64,000 nt of DNA from Lentzea pudingi (GTDB lineage: Bacteria > Actinomycetota > Actinomycetes > Mycobacteriales > Pseudonocardiaceae): the NCBI RefSeq assembly GCF_014646255.1, contig NZ_BMNC01000004.1:326480-390479 (forward strand), in the 5' to 3' direction. Below are positions 1-8,321 of this stretch, piece after piece. Under the pieces are notes generated by a model that made no database searches, was not told the origin of the DNA, and saw nothing but the letters and a program-made list of their open reading frames with translations. Made by a program: the position numbers and the translations under genes. Positions within the stretch are counted from its first letter, which is position 1, and each line of letters starts with the position of its first letter.

Positions 1-456
1 CATGCCGTAGGCGTTCTGGCTCTGGTGCAGGCAGGAGATGTCGGCGGTGAGGTTGCTGTTGAGCGCGGCGCCGTTGTTCCACTGGCTGGTGGTCTGGCCG
101 CGGAACCGGTCGCACTTGCTGCGCAGCATGTACCAGTTCTGCTTGAAGATGCCGAAGTTCGCGGCGTCATCCCGCTTGTTGTCGCCGTAGGGGTAGTTGG
201 TGTTCATGCGGTCGGTCTCCAGCATGGCCACCGCCAGGTCGAGCACGTTGCCACCCGCGTTGCGGACCTGTTGCTTGCGGCTGCCCAAGCCGCTGATGCT
301 GTACGAGCCGCAGCGCATGCCCGATGGGCAAGCGGCTATGACGATGCCGTCGGCTGCACTGTCAGATGTCTTCTGCGCACTGGACGGGACGGCGGACAGT
401 GCCGCTCCGGCAAGCGTCAGTCCCAAGGTGACCATGATCGCGGGAAGTCTCCGCAT
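1..456 (-). CDS. Secreted protein of unknown function, C-terminus beyond window edge
   Basis: The frame is open from an ATG at 456 to the window edge (152 codons), so the C-terminus is missing. The start has an AAGGAG about 9 nt upstream. Residues 1-27 form a Sec signal peptide (MRRLPAIMVTLGLTLAGAAL, then an Ala/Ser-rich cleavage region). The mature part carries CPSGMRCGSYSISGLG, a stretch with LAVAMLETDRMNTNYPYG, and DAANFGIFKQNWYMLRSKC. The look is that of a small secreted hydrolase-like actinomycete protein, but I cannot name the family with confidence. It is transcribed in the same direction as the mannanase and alpha-galactosidase at 530-3828 and may be co-expressed with them, 73 bp downstream. 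Confidence 0.7.
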   Translation of the reverse strand, partial: MRRLPAIMVTLGLTLAGAALSAVPSSAQKTSDSAADGIVIAACPSGMRCGSYSISGLGSRKQQVRNAGGNVLDLAVAMLETDRMNTNYPYGDNKRDDAANFGIFKQNWYMLRSKCDRFRGQTTSQWNNGAALNSNLTADISCLHQSQNAYGM

Positions 457-529
457 GTGCTCTCACTCCTTCGTGAGTCCACTCGTCAAAAGCAGGGCGG
501 TGACGACAGGGGAGTTGTGACCGTGTCGT

Positions 530-1930
530 CTACCGGAAGCTGGGCAACTCGTCGCGGGTGATGACGTAGCTGCTGGCGTACACCTTCTGCAGGTGGGCGA
601 CCGAATTGTGCTGGGTCAGGTACTGCGAGTTCCAGGTCATGAACCACAGCCACCGGGTGTTGGTGGACTGCAGGCGGTCCGGGTCCGGGATCGGTCCGTT
701 CTCGTGCAACGCCACCGGTACTTGGGAACCGACGGCGTTGCGCGCGGCGTTGTACATCGCGTTCTGCGGGTCGTAGTTGCCGCTCCCGGCGTAGGTGTCG
801 GCGCCGCCGATGTCCACATAGGACCGGCCGGGGTAGAAGGATCCGTTCGGGCTGCCGTTCGTGCCGAACATCCAGATCAGGTTGTTCAGGCCCTTGGGCC
901 GGGTCATGTAGTCGTACATGTAGCGCCAGAGCCGCACGTACTGGCCGCCGCCTTCCTTGCTCCACCAGAACCAGGTGCCACCGGCCTCGTGGAACGGACG
1001 CCAGATCACCGCGGCGCCGATGTCCTCCAACCGCTGGAGATTCGCGGCGGCGGCGTCCATGCGCTGGCGGAAGGAGGTGTTCTCGGCCGTGCCGGAGGTC
1101 AGCACGGCGTTGATGGACACGGCCATCTGGCTGCCCTCGTAGGTGTCGGGCTTCGTCGGCGCGCCCATGTGGTACGCCACCTCGGGGATGCCGCCGGAGT
1201 TCCACCAAGCGATGGCGCGGCCGACGTAGTCGGTGGTGGCCTGGTCCATGCCCCGCAGCGCCGGAAGTTTGCCGGTGTTGCGCTGGACGTAGCTCATCTC
1301 GTACTCGGGTCCACCGTTCCAAGTGGACTCTTCCTGGCCCGCGAGGATGTGGTTGCCGTACTGCGAGTGCAGGTAGCACAGGACCTTGCGCACAGCGGCG
1401 TTGGAGCCGGGGTTGACCGGGTTGACCGAACACGTCGGGTCGGGACCGGTGTCGGCGCGCCACTGCTGGTTGGTCTGCCCGTTGCAGTTCCAGGTGTTCA
1501 CCAGGGTGCCGTTGGCCGTCGCGGCCCCGACCACGTCCAGGCAGAGACCGGATTGGACCGCGGTCACGGAACCGTTGGCGTTGAGCCGGAATCTCTGGTT
1601 GGGCTGTCCGGTGCTCTCCCGGATCAGCGCCCGCGCGCCCGCGGTGGTGGAGCCGTTCTCCACGTCCAGGCAACGGGTGCCGCCGAAAGTGCGCAGGTCA
1701 CCGGACGCGGTGAAGTCCCATGACTGGTTGGCCTGACCGTTGCAGTCCCAGATCGCCACCGCCGATCCGGGGGTGTTGCTGTTGCCCACCACGTCCAGGC
1801 ACCTGTTGGACGCCACGCTGGTCAGCGAAGCCGGTGCCGCGACTGCCGGCATGGCGCTCACCACGGCCAGGCCGGGTACCGTCAGGGCGATCGCCAGCAG
1901 CGTCCGCCCGAGTTTTCCCTTGGGGTGCAT
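530..1930 (-). CDS. Secreted beta-mannanase, GH26, with N-terminal ricin-type (CBM13-like) domain
   Basis: Endo-acting enzyme expected to cut beta-1,4-mannan or galactomannan outside the cell. The start is the ATG at 1930, preceded by AAAGGAG; 466 aa. A Sec signal peptide covers about residues 1-32. A beta-trefoil lectin domain follows, with three QxW-type repeats (NQSWDF, NQRFRL, NQQWRA). The C-terminal GH26 barrel has the acid/base motif WRPFHEAGG (Glu315) and the nucleophile motif ALHENGP (Glu410). It is a close paralogue of the GH26 protein at 21098-22504, sharing GAPTKPDTYEGSQM and HENGPIPDPDRLQS. It lies downstream of the alpha-galactosidase on the same strand, which fits joint attack on galactomannan. 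Confidence in family is high; exact substrate is inferred from neighbours. Confidence 0.93.
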   Translation of the reverse strand: MHPKGKLGRTLLAIALTVPGLAVVSAMPAVAAPASLTSVASNRCLDVVGNSNTPGSAVAIWDCNGQANQSWDFTASGDLRTFGGTRCLDVENGSTTAGARALIRESTGQPNQRFRLNANGSVTAVQSGLCLDVVGAATANGTLVNTWNCNGQTNQQWRADTGPDPTCSVNPVNPGSNAAVRKVLCYLHSQYGNHILAGQEESTWNGGPEYEMSYVQRNTGKLPALRGMDQATTDYVGRAIAWWNSGGIPEVAYHMGAPTKPDTYEGSQMAVSINAVLTSGTAENTSFRQRMDAAAANLQRLEDIGAAVIWRPFHEAGGTWFWWSKEGGGQYVRLWRYMYDYMTRPKGLNNLIWMFGTNGSPNGSFYPGRSYVDIGGADTYAGSGNYDPQNAMYNAARNAVGSQVPVALHENGPIPDPDRLQSTNTRWLWFMTWNSQYLTQHNSVAHLQKVYASSYVITRDELPSFR

Positions 1931-2259
1931 TGGATCTCCTTTGATCCAAGGTGACCGGACGCCACCGGACACCGGCAGTCGGCAAGCGACGGCGGAGGTG
2001 CCGCGCAGTGACGGCTGGCGGCACCGGATGCGGATCCGGTCACGACGAAGGGCTGACGCGGCTGACGAGCCACGCCCCTGCCTTCCGGGTCCTCGACCGG
2101 CAAAGTCCTTGCGAGACAGCCGTAAGCGGGTGCGCCGGACCAATACTGGAGAGCGTTCCTCCGGAACGTAACGCAGCAAGCCGGTTCAGAACAAGGGGTT
2201 CGGCTCAAGTTGAAACTAACTGCGGGCGAGTGCGCTTCGAGGCGGGCGGGCCAGCGGAG
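1931..2259. other. Intergenic region upstream of mannanase
   Basis: No gene is seen. It lies between two minus-strand genes, so it should carry the promoter of the mannanase. The only symmetric element noticed is CGTTCC/GGAACG (arms 2154-2159 and 2163-2168), which is short and may be chance. No clear -10/-35 pair was found. Confidence 0.4.
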
Positions 2260-3828
2260 TCAGGTCTTGGTCCAACGCTGGTTGATGCCCCCGTTGCAGT
2301 CCCAGATCACGGTTCTGGTGCCGTTCGCGATGCCGGCGGCATCGAGGCACTTGGCGGACCCGCCGGCCAGGACGGTGCCGTCGGTGTTGACGACGAACCG
2401 CTGGTGTGCGCCTCCGTTGCAGTCCCAGATGGCCACCGCGGTGCCGTTGGCGGTGCCGCCACCGACGACGTCCAGGCACTTGGCGTTGTCGTACACGCGC
2501 AGCTCGCCGGCGGTGGTGGCGGTGAACCGCTGGTTGGGCTGCCCGTTGCAGTCCCAGATTTCGGCGAGTGCGCCGTTGGCCTGCGCGGCGCCGGTGATGT
2601 CGAGGCACCTGTTCGATCCGTTGCCGCGCAGGGAGAAACTCGTCGCGGGTTTGCCACCGCCGCTCACGATGTACATGGCTGCGCCGTGGGCAGGGACGGA
2701 GGCGCTGATCGTGCCGCCGCTGGTGCCCGTGGTGTGAGCCCACAGGTCGCGCACCGAGTAGCTGCTCGCGGGGCCGAGGCCGATCTGCGACGCCGTGCTG
2801 GAGACGGTGGCGGTGCTGCTGCCGCGGTTGAGCAGGACAACGGCGACAGAGCCGTTGGCCATGGGCTTCGTCCAGACTTCGGTGTTGCCGTTGTCCACGA
2901 TCCGGTTGCCTTGGCGGCCGCCCCAGTCCTGGTTGACCCCGATGACCTCGGTGTTGGTCAGGATCGTCCTGGTCGCCTCGCTCATGGTGCGCAGGTCGTT
3001 GCCGGCGAGCAATGGCGCGTTGAGCAGGGCCCAGAGGCTGAAGTGCGCGCGGGCTTCGGTGTCGGTCAGGCCGTTGCCGACTTCCAGCATGTCGGGGTCG
3101 TTCCAGGCGCCGGGGTGTGAGGCTCCGGCGTACCGGGGCTGGGCGTCCAGGATGCCCATGACCGAGCTCCAGTTGCCTTCGATGTCCCCCGTGGTGCGCC
3201 AGGAGTGGCCCGTGGCGGCTCCCCACTGGATGACGTTGTCGTTGCCCCAGTTGCAGATGGCGAAGAAGATCTGCCTGCCGGTCCTGGCGAGGGCGTCGCG
3301 CATCGCGGTGTAGCGGGCTTCGGCGGTGCGGCCCTGGTGGTCACCGCAGTTGTCGTACTTGAGGTAGTCGATGCCCCAGGACGCCCACAGGTTCGCGTCA
3401 CGCTGCTCGTTGCCCAGACTGGCCGGGTACCCGGCGCAGGTCGTCAGGCCGGCCGAGGAGTAGATGCCCAGCTTGAGGCCCTTGCGGTGCACGTAGTCCG
3501 CCAACGCCTTCATGCCGCTCGGGAACTTGGTCCGCGAGGCCACCAGGTTGCCGCTGCCGTCACGCGACATCTCCGACCAGCAGTCGTCGATGTTCACGTA
3601 CCTGTACCCGGCTGCCGCCATGCCGCTGGAGACCATCACGTCGGCGGTCTGGCGGACCAAGCTCTCGTTGACGTTGCAGCCGAAGCTGTTCCAGTTGTTC
3701 CACCCCAGCTGCGGGGTACGACCGAGACCGTTCTCCAACGCCTGCGCCGGACTGGCCGGCGCCAGCGCGACCGGCACGACAGCGGCGGCGAGCACCGCCG
3801 CCAACGCGGCGCGCAGCAGTTTCTTCAC
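2260..3828 (-). CDS. Secreted alpha-galactosidase, GH27, with C-terminal ricin-type domain
   Basis: Removes alpha-1,6-galactose side chains, for example from galactomannan. The chosen start is GTG at 3828 (VKKLLRAAL), with AAGGAG 6-7 nt upstream; the open frame continues much further upstream but without a signal peptide. 522 aa. Signal peptide about residues 1-30, then the GH27 barrel starting LGRTPQLGWNNWNSFGCNVN. The nucleophile is Asp159 in YLKYDNCG and the acid/base Asp244 in WNDPDMLE. A C-terminal all-beta domain is followed by a beta-trefoil with repeats NQRFTA, HQRFVV, NQRWTK. It is divergent from the GH2 gene at 4317, sharing a 488-bp control region with palindromes. Confidence 0.94.
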   Translation of the reverse strand: MKKLLRAALAAVLAAAVVPVALAPASPAQALENGLGRTPQLGWNNWNSFGCNVNESLVRQTADVMVSSGMAAAGYRYVNIDDCWSEMSRDGSGNLVASRTKFPSGMKALADYVHRKGLKLGIYSSAGLTTCAGYPASLGNEQRDANLWASWGIDYLKYDNCGDHQGRTAEARYTAMRDALARTGRQIFFAICNWGNDNVIQWGAATGHSWRTTGDIEGNWSSVMGILDAQPRYAGASHPGAWNDPDMLEVGNGLTDTEARAHFSLWALLNAPLLAGNDLRTMSEATRTILTNTEVIGVNQDWGGRQGNRIVDNGNTEVWTKPMANGSVAVVLLNRGSSTATVSSTASQIGLGPASSYSVRDLWAHTTGTSGGTISASVPAHGAAMYIVSGGGKPATSFSLRGNGSNRCLDITGAAQANGALAEIWDCNGQPNQRFTATTAGELRVYDNAKCLDVVGGGTANGTAVAIWDCNGGAHQRFVVNTDGTVLAGGSAKCLDAAGIANGTRTVIWDCNGGINQRWTKT

Positions 3829-3934
3829 GTGGGTCTCCTTGTCGGCTCCGACGGTGCTCAGGCAGCGGTCCGAGGGGCTCGGAGGGGGTAAGCGCAGCGT
3901 CACGATGATGTCGCATCGCGTTGAATGTTGTTTG

Positions 3935-3963
3935 AATTTGACACAAAGACATCGGGGTGTCAA
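3935..3963 (-). promoter_or_regulatory. Candidate promoter of the GH27 gene
   Basis: On the minus strand TTGACA (3958-3963) is followed after 17 nt by CAAATT (3935-3940). The -35 is perfect, the -10 is only a half match. The -35 is one half of an inverted repeat TTGACAC/GTGTCAA (3938-3944 and 3957-3963), so a dimeric regulator could bind across the spacer. Confidence 0.45.
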
Positions 3964-3964
3964 C

Positions 3965-3978
3965 GAGCCATATGGCTC
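3965..3978. promoter_or_regulatory. 14-bp perfect palindrome, candidate operator
   Basis: GAGCCATATGGCTC is its own reverse complement and sits directly next to the candidate -35 of the GH27 promoter, in the divergent region between alpha-galactosidase and the GH2 enzyme. The binding protein is unknown. Confidence 0.5.
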
Positions 3979-4050
3979 ATGCGATCCGAGCGGAATCAAG
4001 TGGGCAGTGAACGGTCTGCCGGAAGAGGCGCGTCGATCGGCGTGAATCGA

Positions 4051-4072
4051 ATCGAACACAACTGTGTTCGAT
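4051..4072. promoter_or_regulatory. 22-bp inverted repeat, candidate operator
   Basis: Arms ATCGAACACA (4051-4060) and TGTGTTCGAT (4063-4072) are perfect reverse complements around the two bases AC. It lies between the divergent GH27 and GH2 genes, 245 bp upstream of the GH2 start. It is AT-richer than its surroundings and placed where a shared repressor or activator would act. The regulator is not identified; the ROK protein at 12192 and the GntR protein at 31695 are possible in trans. Confidence 0.55.
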
Positions 4073-4316
4073 CGTTGCCTGATGGGCGAGGGTGTCGCAC
4101 CAATCGGCAGTGAGACCATAGTTGATTTCACGATGGTACTAACCCCTTGTTCGGACCGGAAGTGCTGCGCTACGTTGCGCAAGTAGCACGCCGGGCAGCC
4201 GAGAGTCGCTGTATCACCGGTCATCGCCGCGCACGACGCCGGATTCGGTTGCTCGTCGCCCGTTTCCGGCTCCACTCCACCGTGTCGACGACGACACGCG
4301 CACCCTGGAGGCTTTC

Positions 4317-7136
4317 GTGGAGATCAGCCGTCGCAACTTCCTGGAGTTGGGTGCGACCGGAATCGGAGTGGCGGGCTTGTCCGCGTTGGGTGCGAGTGCC
4401 CTGGGTGTCCCCGCAGCCGGCGCCGCACCCGCAGGCCCCGCCACCGAGACCCTGTTGCTGACCGGTTCCGACGCGGACAACACCGTCCCCTGGGACTTCC
4501 AGGTGACCGAAGGGCGCAACGCCGGTGTGTGGCGCACGATCCCGACGCCGTCGAACTGGGAGTGCCACGGTTTCGGCACCTACCAGTGGGGCTGGAACCT
4601 GCGGCCCAACGAGAAGGGCCTCTACCGGCGTCGTTTCACCCCGCCCTACACCTGGTCGGGCCGACGGGTCTTCGTGGTGTTCGAGGGTTCGATGACGGAC
4701 ACCGAGGTGCGGATCAACGGCACCCTGGCCGGCCCGATCCACCAGGGCGGGTTCTACCGGTTCCGCTACGACGTGACGCCGTTGGTGCGGCCGGGACAGG
4801 AGAACCTGCTCGAGGTGACGGTCAGCCGGGACTCTGCGAACAACTCGGTCAACGACGCCGAGCGCCGGGGCGACTACTGGAACTTCAGCGGCATCTACCG
4901 GCCGGTGTCGCTCCAGGCGTTCCCCGCCTCGCGGATCGACAGGGTCGCGATCGACGCCAGGCACACCGGCGCGTTCCGGATGGACGTGCACCTGGCGGGG
5001 GTCAGCGCGGCGGGGCGTGTGGCCGGTCAGCTCCGGCGGCTCGACGGCACCGCGGTCGGTGGTCCGTTCTCGGTGGCGGTCTCGCCGGGGGCGACGGCGG
5101 CGACGCTGACCACTTCGGTGCCCTCGCCTCAGACGTGGACCGCGGAGACGCCGAACCTGTATCTGGTCGACGTGCAGCTCACCAACAGCGGCGGCACGCC
5201 CCTGCACGGGACGACCGAGCGGTTCGGCTTCCGCACGATCGAGGTGCGTGCCGGTGACGGCGTGTACGTCAACGGCTCGAAGGTGATCCTCAAGGGCACC
5301 AACCGGCACACGTTCTGGCCGACCCTGGGACGCGCGTCCAGCCCGCGCATGGCCCGGATGGACATCCTCCTGATGAAGGAGATGAACAACAACGCCGTGC
5401 GGATGTCGCACTACCCACCGGACACGTTCTTCCTGGACCTGTGTGACGAGCTGGGCCTGTACGTGATCGACGAGTTGGCCGGGTGGCAGAAGCGCTACGA
5501 CGAGAACGTGGGCGCGCCGCTGGTCGCCTCGATGGTGACGCGGGACGTCAACCACCCGTCGATCCTCATGTGGGCCAACGGAAACGAGGGTGGCTGGAAC
5601 ACCGCCCTAGACGACGACTACGCCCGCTACGACCCGCAGCGACGCCCGGTGATCCACCCGTGGGCGACGTTCGGCGGTCTCAACACCGACCACTACGAGA
5701 CCTACGACAGCACCCGGACCATCCTCAACGGTTCGGCGATCCACCTGCCGACCGAGTTCCTGCACGCGCTGTACGACGGCGGGGCGGGAGCTGGCCTGAA
5801 CGACTACTGGGCGCTGCTGGGTGCGGGCACGCGCCGGGCGGGCGGCTTCATCTGGGCTTTCGTGGACGAAGGGCTCCGCCGCGACGACCTGGGCGGCGCC
5901 ATCGACACCACCGGAAACTCCGGCCCGGACGGCATCCTCGGCCCGTTTCGCGAGAAGGAAGCCTCCTTCCACACCATCCGCGACATCTGGTCCCCGGTCC
6001 AGCTCACCAACCCCAGCTACTACACCACGACGTTCCCCGCGGGCTTCGACGGCCGGGTCAACGTCGTCAACCGCTACGACCACACCAACCTGCAGGGCTG
6101 CCGGTTCAGATGGCAGCTGCTCAGGCAGCCCGCACCGGGCACGCCGGGCACCACGCCGACCGTGATCGCGCAGGGCGCGGTCGCCGGTCCGAACACCGCG
6201 CCGGGAGCCACCGGCTCGGTCGCTCTCGGCCTACCCGGCACGTGGGCGGACGCCGACGCGCTGCGGATCGACGTCCTGGATCCCGCCGGCCGCACGATCG
6301 GCACCTGGAGCTGGCGGATCAAGAAGGCGGTCGACCTCGCGCGGCGCATCGTGGTCCCGGCGCCGGGCACCACGTCCGTCACGGAGGACAGCACCAGCGT
6401 GACCATGACCGCGAACGGCACGGTGATCACGATCTCCAAGTCGTCCGGCAGGCTGTCCCGCGTCAACCGCGACGGGACCACCGTGTCGCTCACCAACGGC
6501 CCGGCCATGGCGGTGGGCTCGGCGGCGCTGACCGGCATCTCGCACTTCCGCGACGGCACCGGCCACGTCGTGCAGGCCACCTACAGCGGCGATCTGAACC
6601 AGGTGCGGTGGCGGCTGGACTCCAACGGGTGGCTGCGCCTGGATTACCGCTACACCCGCACAGGGCCGCACGACTTCCTCGGCGTGAACCTCGACTACCC
6701 CGAGAACCGGGTACTGGGCATGACCTGGCTGGGTGACGGGCCTTACCGGGTGTGGAAGAACCGGATGCGCGGCGTGCACCACGGCGTGTGGAGCAAGGAC
6801 TACAACCGGACCGCGACCGGAGCGAGCGCCTGGCAGTACCCGGAGTTCAAGGGCTACCACGCCAACACCTACTGGGCCGCGCTGCGCACCACTGAAGGCA
6901 CCATCACCCTCGTGTCCGAACAGGACAACCTGTTCCTCCGGCTGTTCACCCCTGACGTCGGAGCCAGCCCGATGAGCGCCACCGCGCCGTTCCCCGGCGG
7001 AGGGATCTCCCTGCTCGACGCCATTCCGGCCATCGGCAACAAGTTCCACACCGCCGACAGCCTCGGCCCGGAAGGGCAGAAGTCCGCGGCCTCCGGCCAG
7101 TACAACCGCGCGGTCCACTTCCGTTTCACCGCCTGA
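4317..7136 (+). CDS. Tat-secreted GH2 family glycosidase
   Basis: 939 aa from GTG at 4317, with GGAGG 6-7 nt upstream. The N-terminus has a Tat signal (SRRNFLELG followed by an Ala/Gly-rich hydrophobic stretch to about residue 38), so it is exported folded. A sugar-binding jelly-roll domain (about 45-220), an Ig-like domain and a TIM barrel follow. The GH2 acid/base is Glu424 in WANGNEGGWN; the likely nucleophile is Glu480 in LPTEFLHALYDGG, placed as in other GH2 enzymes. The C-terminal 300 residues resemble the beta-galactosidase small-chain region. Beta-galactosidase or a related exo-activity is possible. Neighbours GH27 and GH26 suggest work on galacto- or mannan-type hemicellulose, but the substrate is inferred. 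Confidence 0.85.
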   Translation: MEISRRNFLELGATGIGVAGLSALGASALGVPAAGAAPAGPATETLLLTGSDADNTVPWDFQVTEGRNAGVWRTIPTPSNWECHGFGTYQWGWNLRPNEKGLYRRRFTPPYTWSGRRVFVVFEGSMTDTEVRINGTLAGPIHQGGFYRFRYDVTPLVRPGQENLLEVTVSRDSANNSVNDAERRGDYWNFSGIYRPVSLQAFPASRIDRVAIDARHTGAFRMDVHLAGVSAAGRVAGQLRRLDGTAVGGPFSVAVSPGATAATLTTSVPSPQTWTAETPNLYLVDVQLTNSGGTPLHGTTERFGFRTIEVRAGDGVYVNGSKVILKGTNRHTFWPTLGRASSPRMARMDILLMKEMNNNAVRMSHYPPDTFFLDLCDELGLYVIDELAGWQKRYDENVGAPLVASMVTRDVNHPSILMWANGNEGGWNTALDDDYARYDPQRRPVIHPWATFGGLNTDHYETYDSTRTILNGSAIHLPTEFLHALYDGGAGAGLNDYWALLGAGTRRAGGFIWAFVDEGLRRDDLGGAIDTTGNSGPDGILGPFREKEASFHTIRDIWSPVQLTNPSYYTTTFPAGFDGRVNVVNRYDHTNLQGCRFRWQLLRQPAPGTPGTTPTVIAQGAVAGPNTAPGATGSVALGLPGTWADADALRIDVLDPAGRTIGTWSWRIKKAVDLARRIVVPAPGTTSVTEDSTSVTMTANGTVITISKSSGRLSRVNRDGTTVSLTNGPAMAVGSAALTGISHFRDGTGHVVQATYSGDLNQVRWRLDSNGWLRLDYRYTRTGPHDFLGVNLDYPENRVLGMTWLGDGPYRVWKNRMRGVHHGVWSKDYNRTATGASAWQYPEFKGYHANTYWAALRTTEGTITLVSEQDNLFLRLFTPDVGASPMSATAPFPGGGISLLDAIPAIGNKFHTADSLGPEGQKSAASGQYNRAVHFRFTA

Positions 7137-7238
7137 CGCCGGCACACCGGCCAGCCGACCGAGGCCACCACGTCAATCCCTTGTGGACATAAGGCCGTGG
7201 TAGCCGTGAACGCAGTGCGCGACAGGGAAGAGCACGCC

Positions 7239-7350
7239 ATGGATGCTCCGAACCGCAACGACACAGCGCTCAGCACCACTGAACTCCGCACACGCGACGA
7301 TGTGCCGGTCATCGAGGTCAACGGAGAGATCGAGACCAGCAACGGCGCAG
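7239..7350 (+). pseudogene. Remnant of an anti-sigma-factor antagonist (STAS) gene
   Basis: An ATG at 7239 with GGGAAG upstream opens MDAPNRNDTALSTTEL, then RDDVPVIEVNGEIETSN, which looks like the first two strands of a STAS domain (beta strand, then V.GEID-like motif). After about 35 residues the reading frame loses all resemblance and becomes low-quality Arg/Ser-rich sequence. The rest of the domain is absent, so I read it as a 5' stub. Family assignment rests on a short stretch. Confidence 0.4.
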
Positions 7351-7543
7351 CCGGTCGAAGTCCGATGGTGTCAACGGCATGCGGCCATCCAACCAGTGCG
7401 GGCCAGTCCGACCGCGGTCTGATGAGCCGCCATGCACACCCGTGCTCGCCGCGCGGCAGCTGCGTTCGAGTATCTCGGCGACGGAGTTGTCGTGGGCGCT
7501 TGAGGCGTCCAACTCCTACGTCGTTGTCCGCGTCCAAGATCAG

Positions 7544-7870
7544 TCACCAGGTCGACGGTTCGGGTAGCACCCCGCGACCAGTTGTAACCGCCGCAGCAAG
7601 TGCGTGGAGGCTGTCGCGGGTGAGGTCGGCGAGTGTGAGGTAGCCGTCGACCGCCATGATCAAGTCGGCCTCGGCAAGGATGGATCGCAGGACGTGCACG
7701 ATGCCGTCGGTGCCGCCCAGGGCGAGGGCCTTGACGACGTCGGCGCCGGTGCGGACACCGGAGTCGAACAGGACCGGAAGTCCGTCTGCCGCGTCGATCA
7801 CGCCGGGAAGGCAGTCAAGGGCGGTGCCCGATCCGGGGAGTTGGACTCCGGGCGTCAGGATCGACGCGGG
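7544..7870 (-). pseudogene. Fragment of an FMN-dependent alpha-hydroxyacid dehydrogenase (lactate monooxygenase type)
   Basis: The minus-strand frame has LPVLFDSGVRTGADVVKA followed by HVLRSILAEADLIMAVDGY, the C-terminal signature of lactate 2-monooxygenase and glycolate-oxidase-type flavoproteins. The N-terminal two thirds are missing. Between KALALG and GTDGIVHV the usual segment of roughly 15-20 residues (the G-R-P motif region) is absent, consistent with a deletion between two LALG-coding repeats. It is antisense to, and abuts, the secreted-protein remnant at 7857. Not functional. Confidence 0.65.
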
Positions 7871-8321
7871 CACCGGCTCCGGCAACGGCGCCCCCTGGCC
7901 GGAGTTCCTGGTCATCCGCAACGACAGGGCCGCGGCGCTGTGCCTGGTCGCCGGCAGCTCGACCGGCGGCATCACCGGCGCCGGCGTCGCCGAGATGGAA
8001 GGTCGCGGCAGGCACAGCTACGCCACGCTCACCGCCGCGCGGCCGTTCGACTACGTCGACGCCTGGAATTTCCTCGACGGCACGAGCATCCAGTTCGGGA
8101 TCACCACCGAGGACGTCGTCGCGGTGTCGGTGGTGTGGCAGGACGGCAGCATGACGCCCGCGCGGCTGCACGACGGCACGTTCGCGGTGAAGATCGACCG
8201 CGGCGAGATGTGCGGCAGGCCCGGCCACCCCGACGCGGCGCCCGTGGCGAGCAACGTGGTGCGGGTGACGCTCGGCAACGGCCAGATCGTCGAAGGCCCG
8301 CTGTGCAAGCCCGCCGGGTAG
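7857..8321 (+). pseudogene. C-terminal fragment of an unknown protein
   Basis: From about 7857 to the TAG at 8319 the plus-strand frame has strong third-position G/C bias and protein-like content (APWPEFLVIRNDRAAALCL; FDYVDAWNFLDGTSIQFG; VRVTLGNGQIVEGPLC). No start codon or signal peptide exists at the 5' side, where the frame runs into the antisense flavoprotein remnant. It therefore looks like the 3' end of a gene whose front was lost. Repeated short beta-type segments suggest an all-beta domain, but the family is not recognised. Confidence 0.5.

Noticed and set aside
2154..2168. CGTTCC/GGAACG inverted repeat as an operator
   Set aside because: Only 6-bp GC-containing arms, expected by chance in such sequence, and not at an evident promoter.
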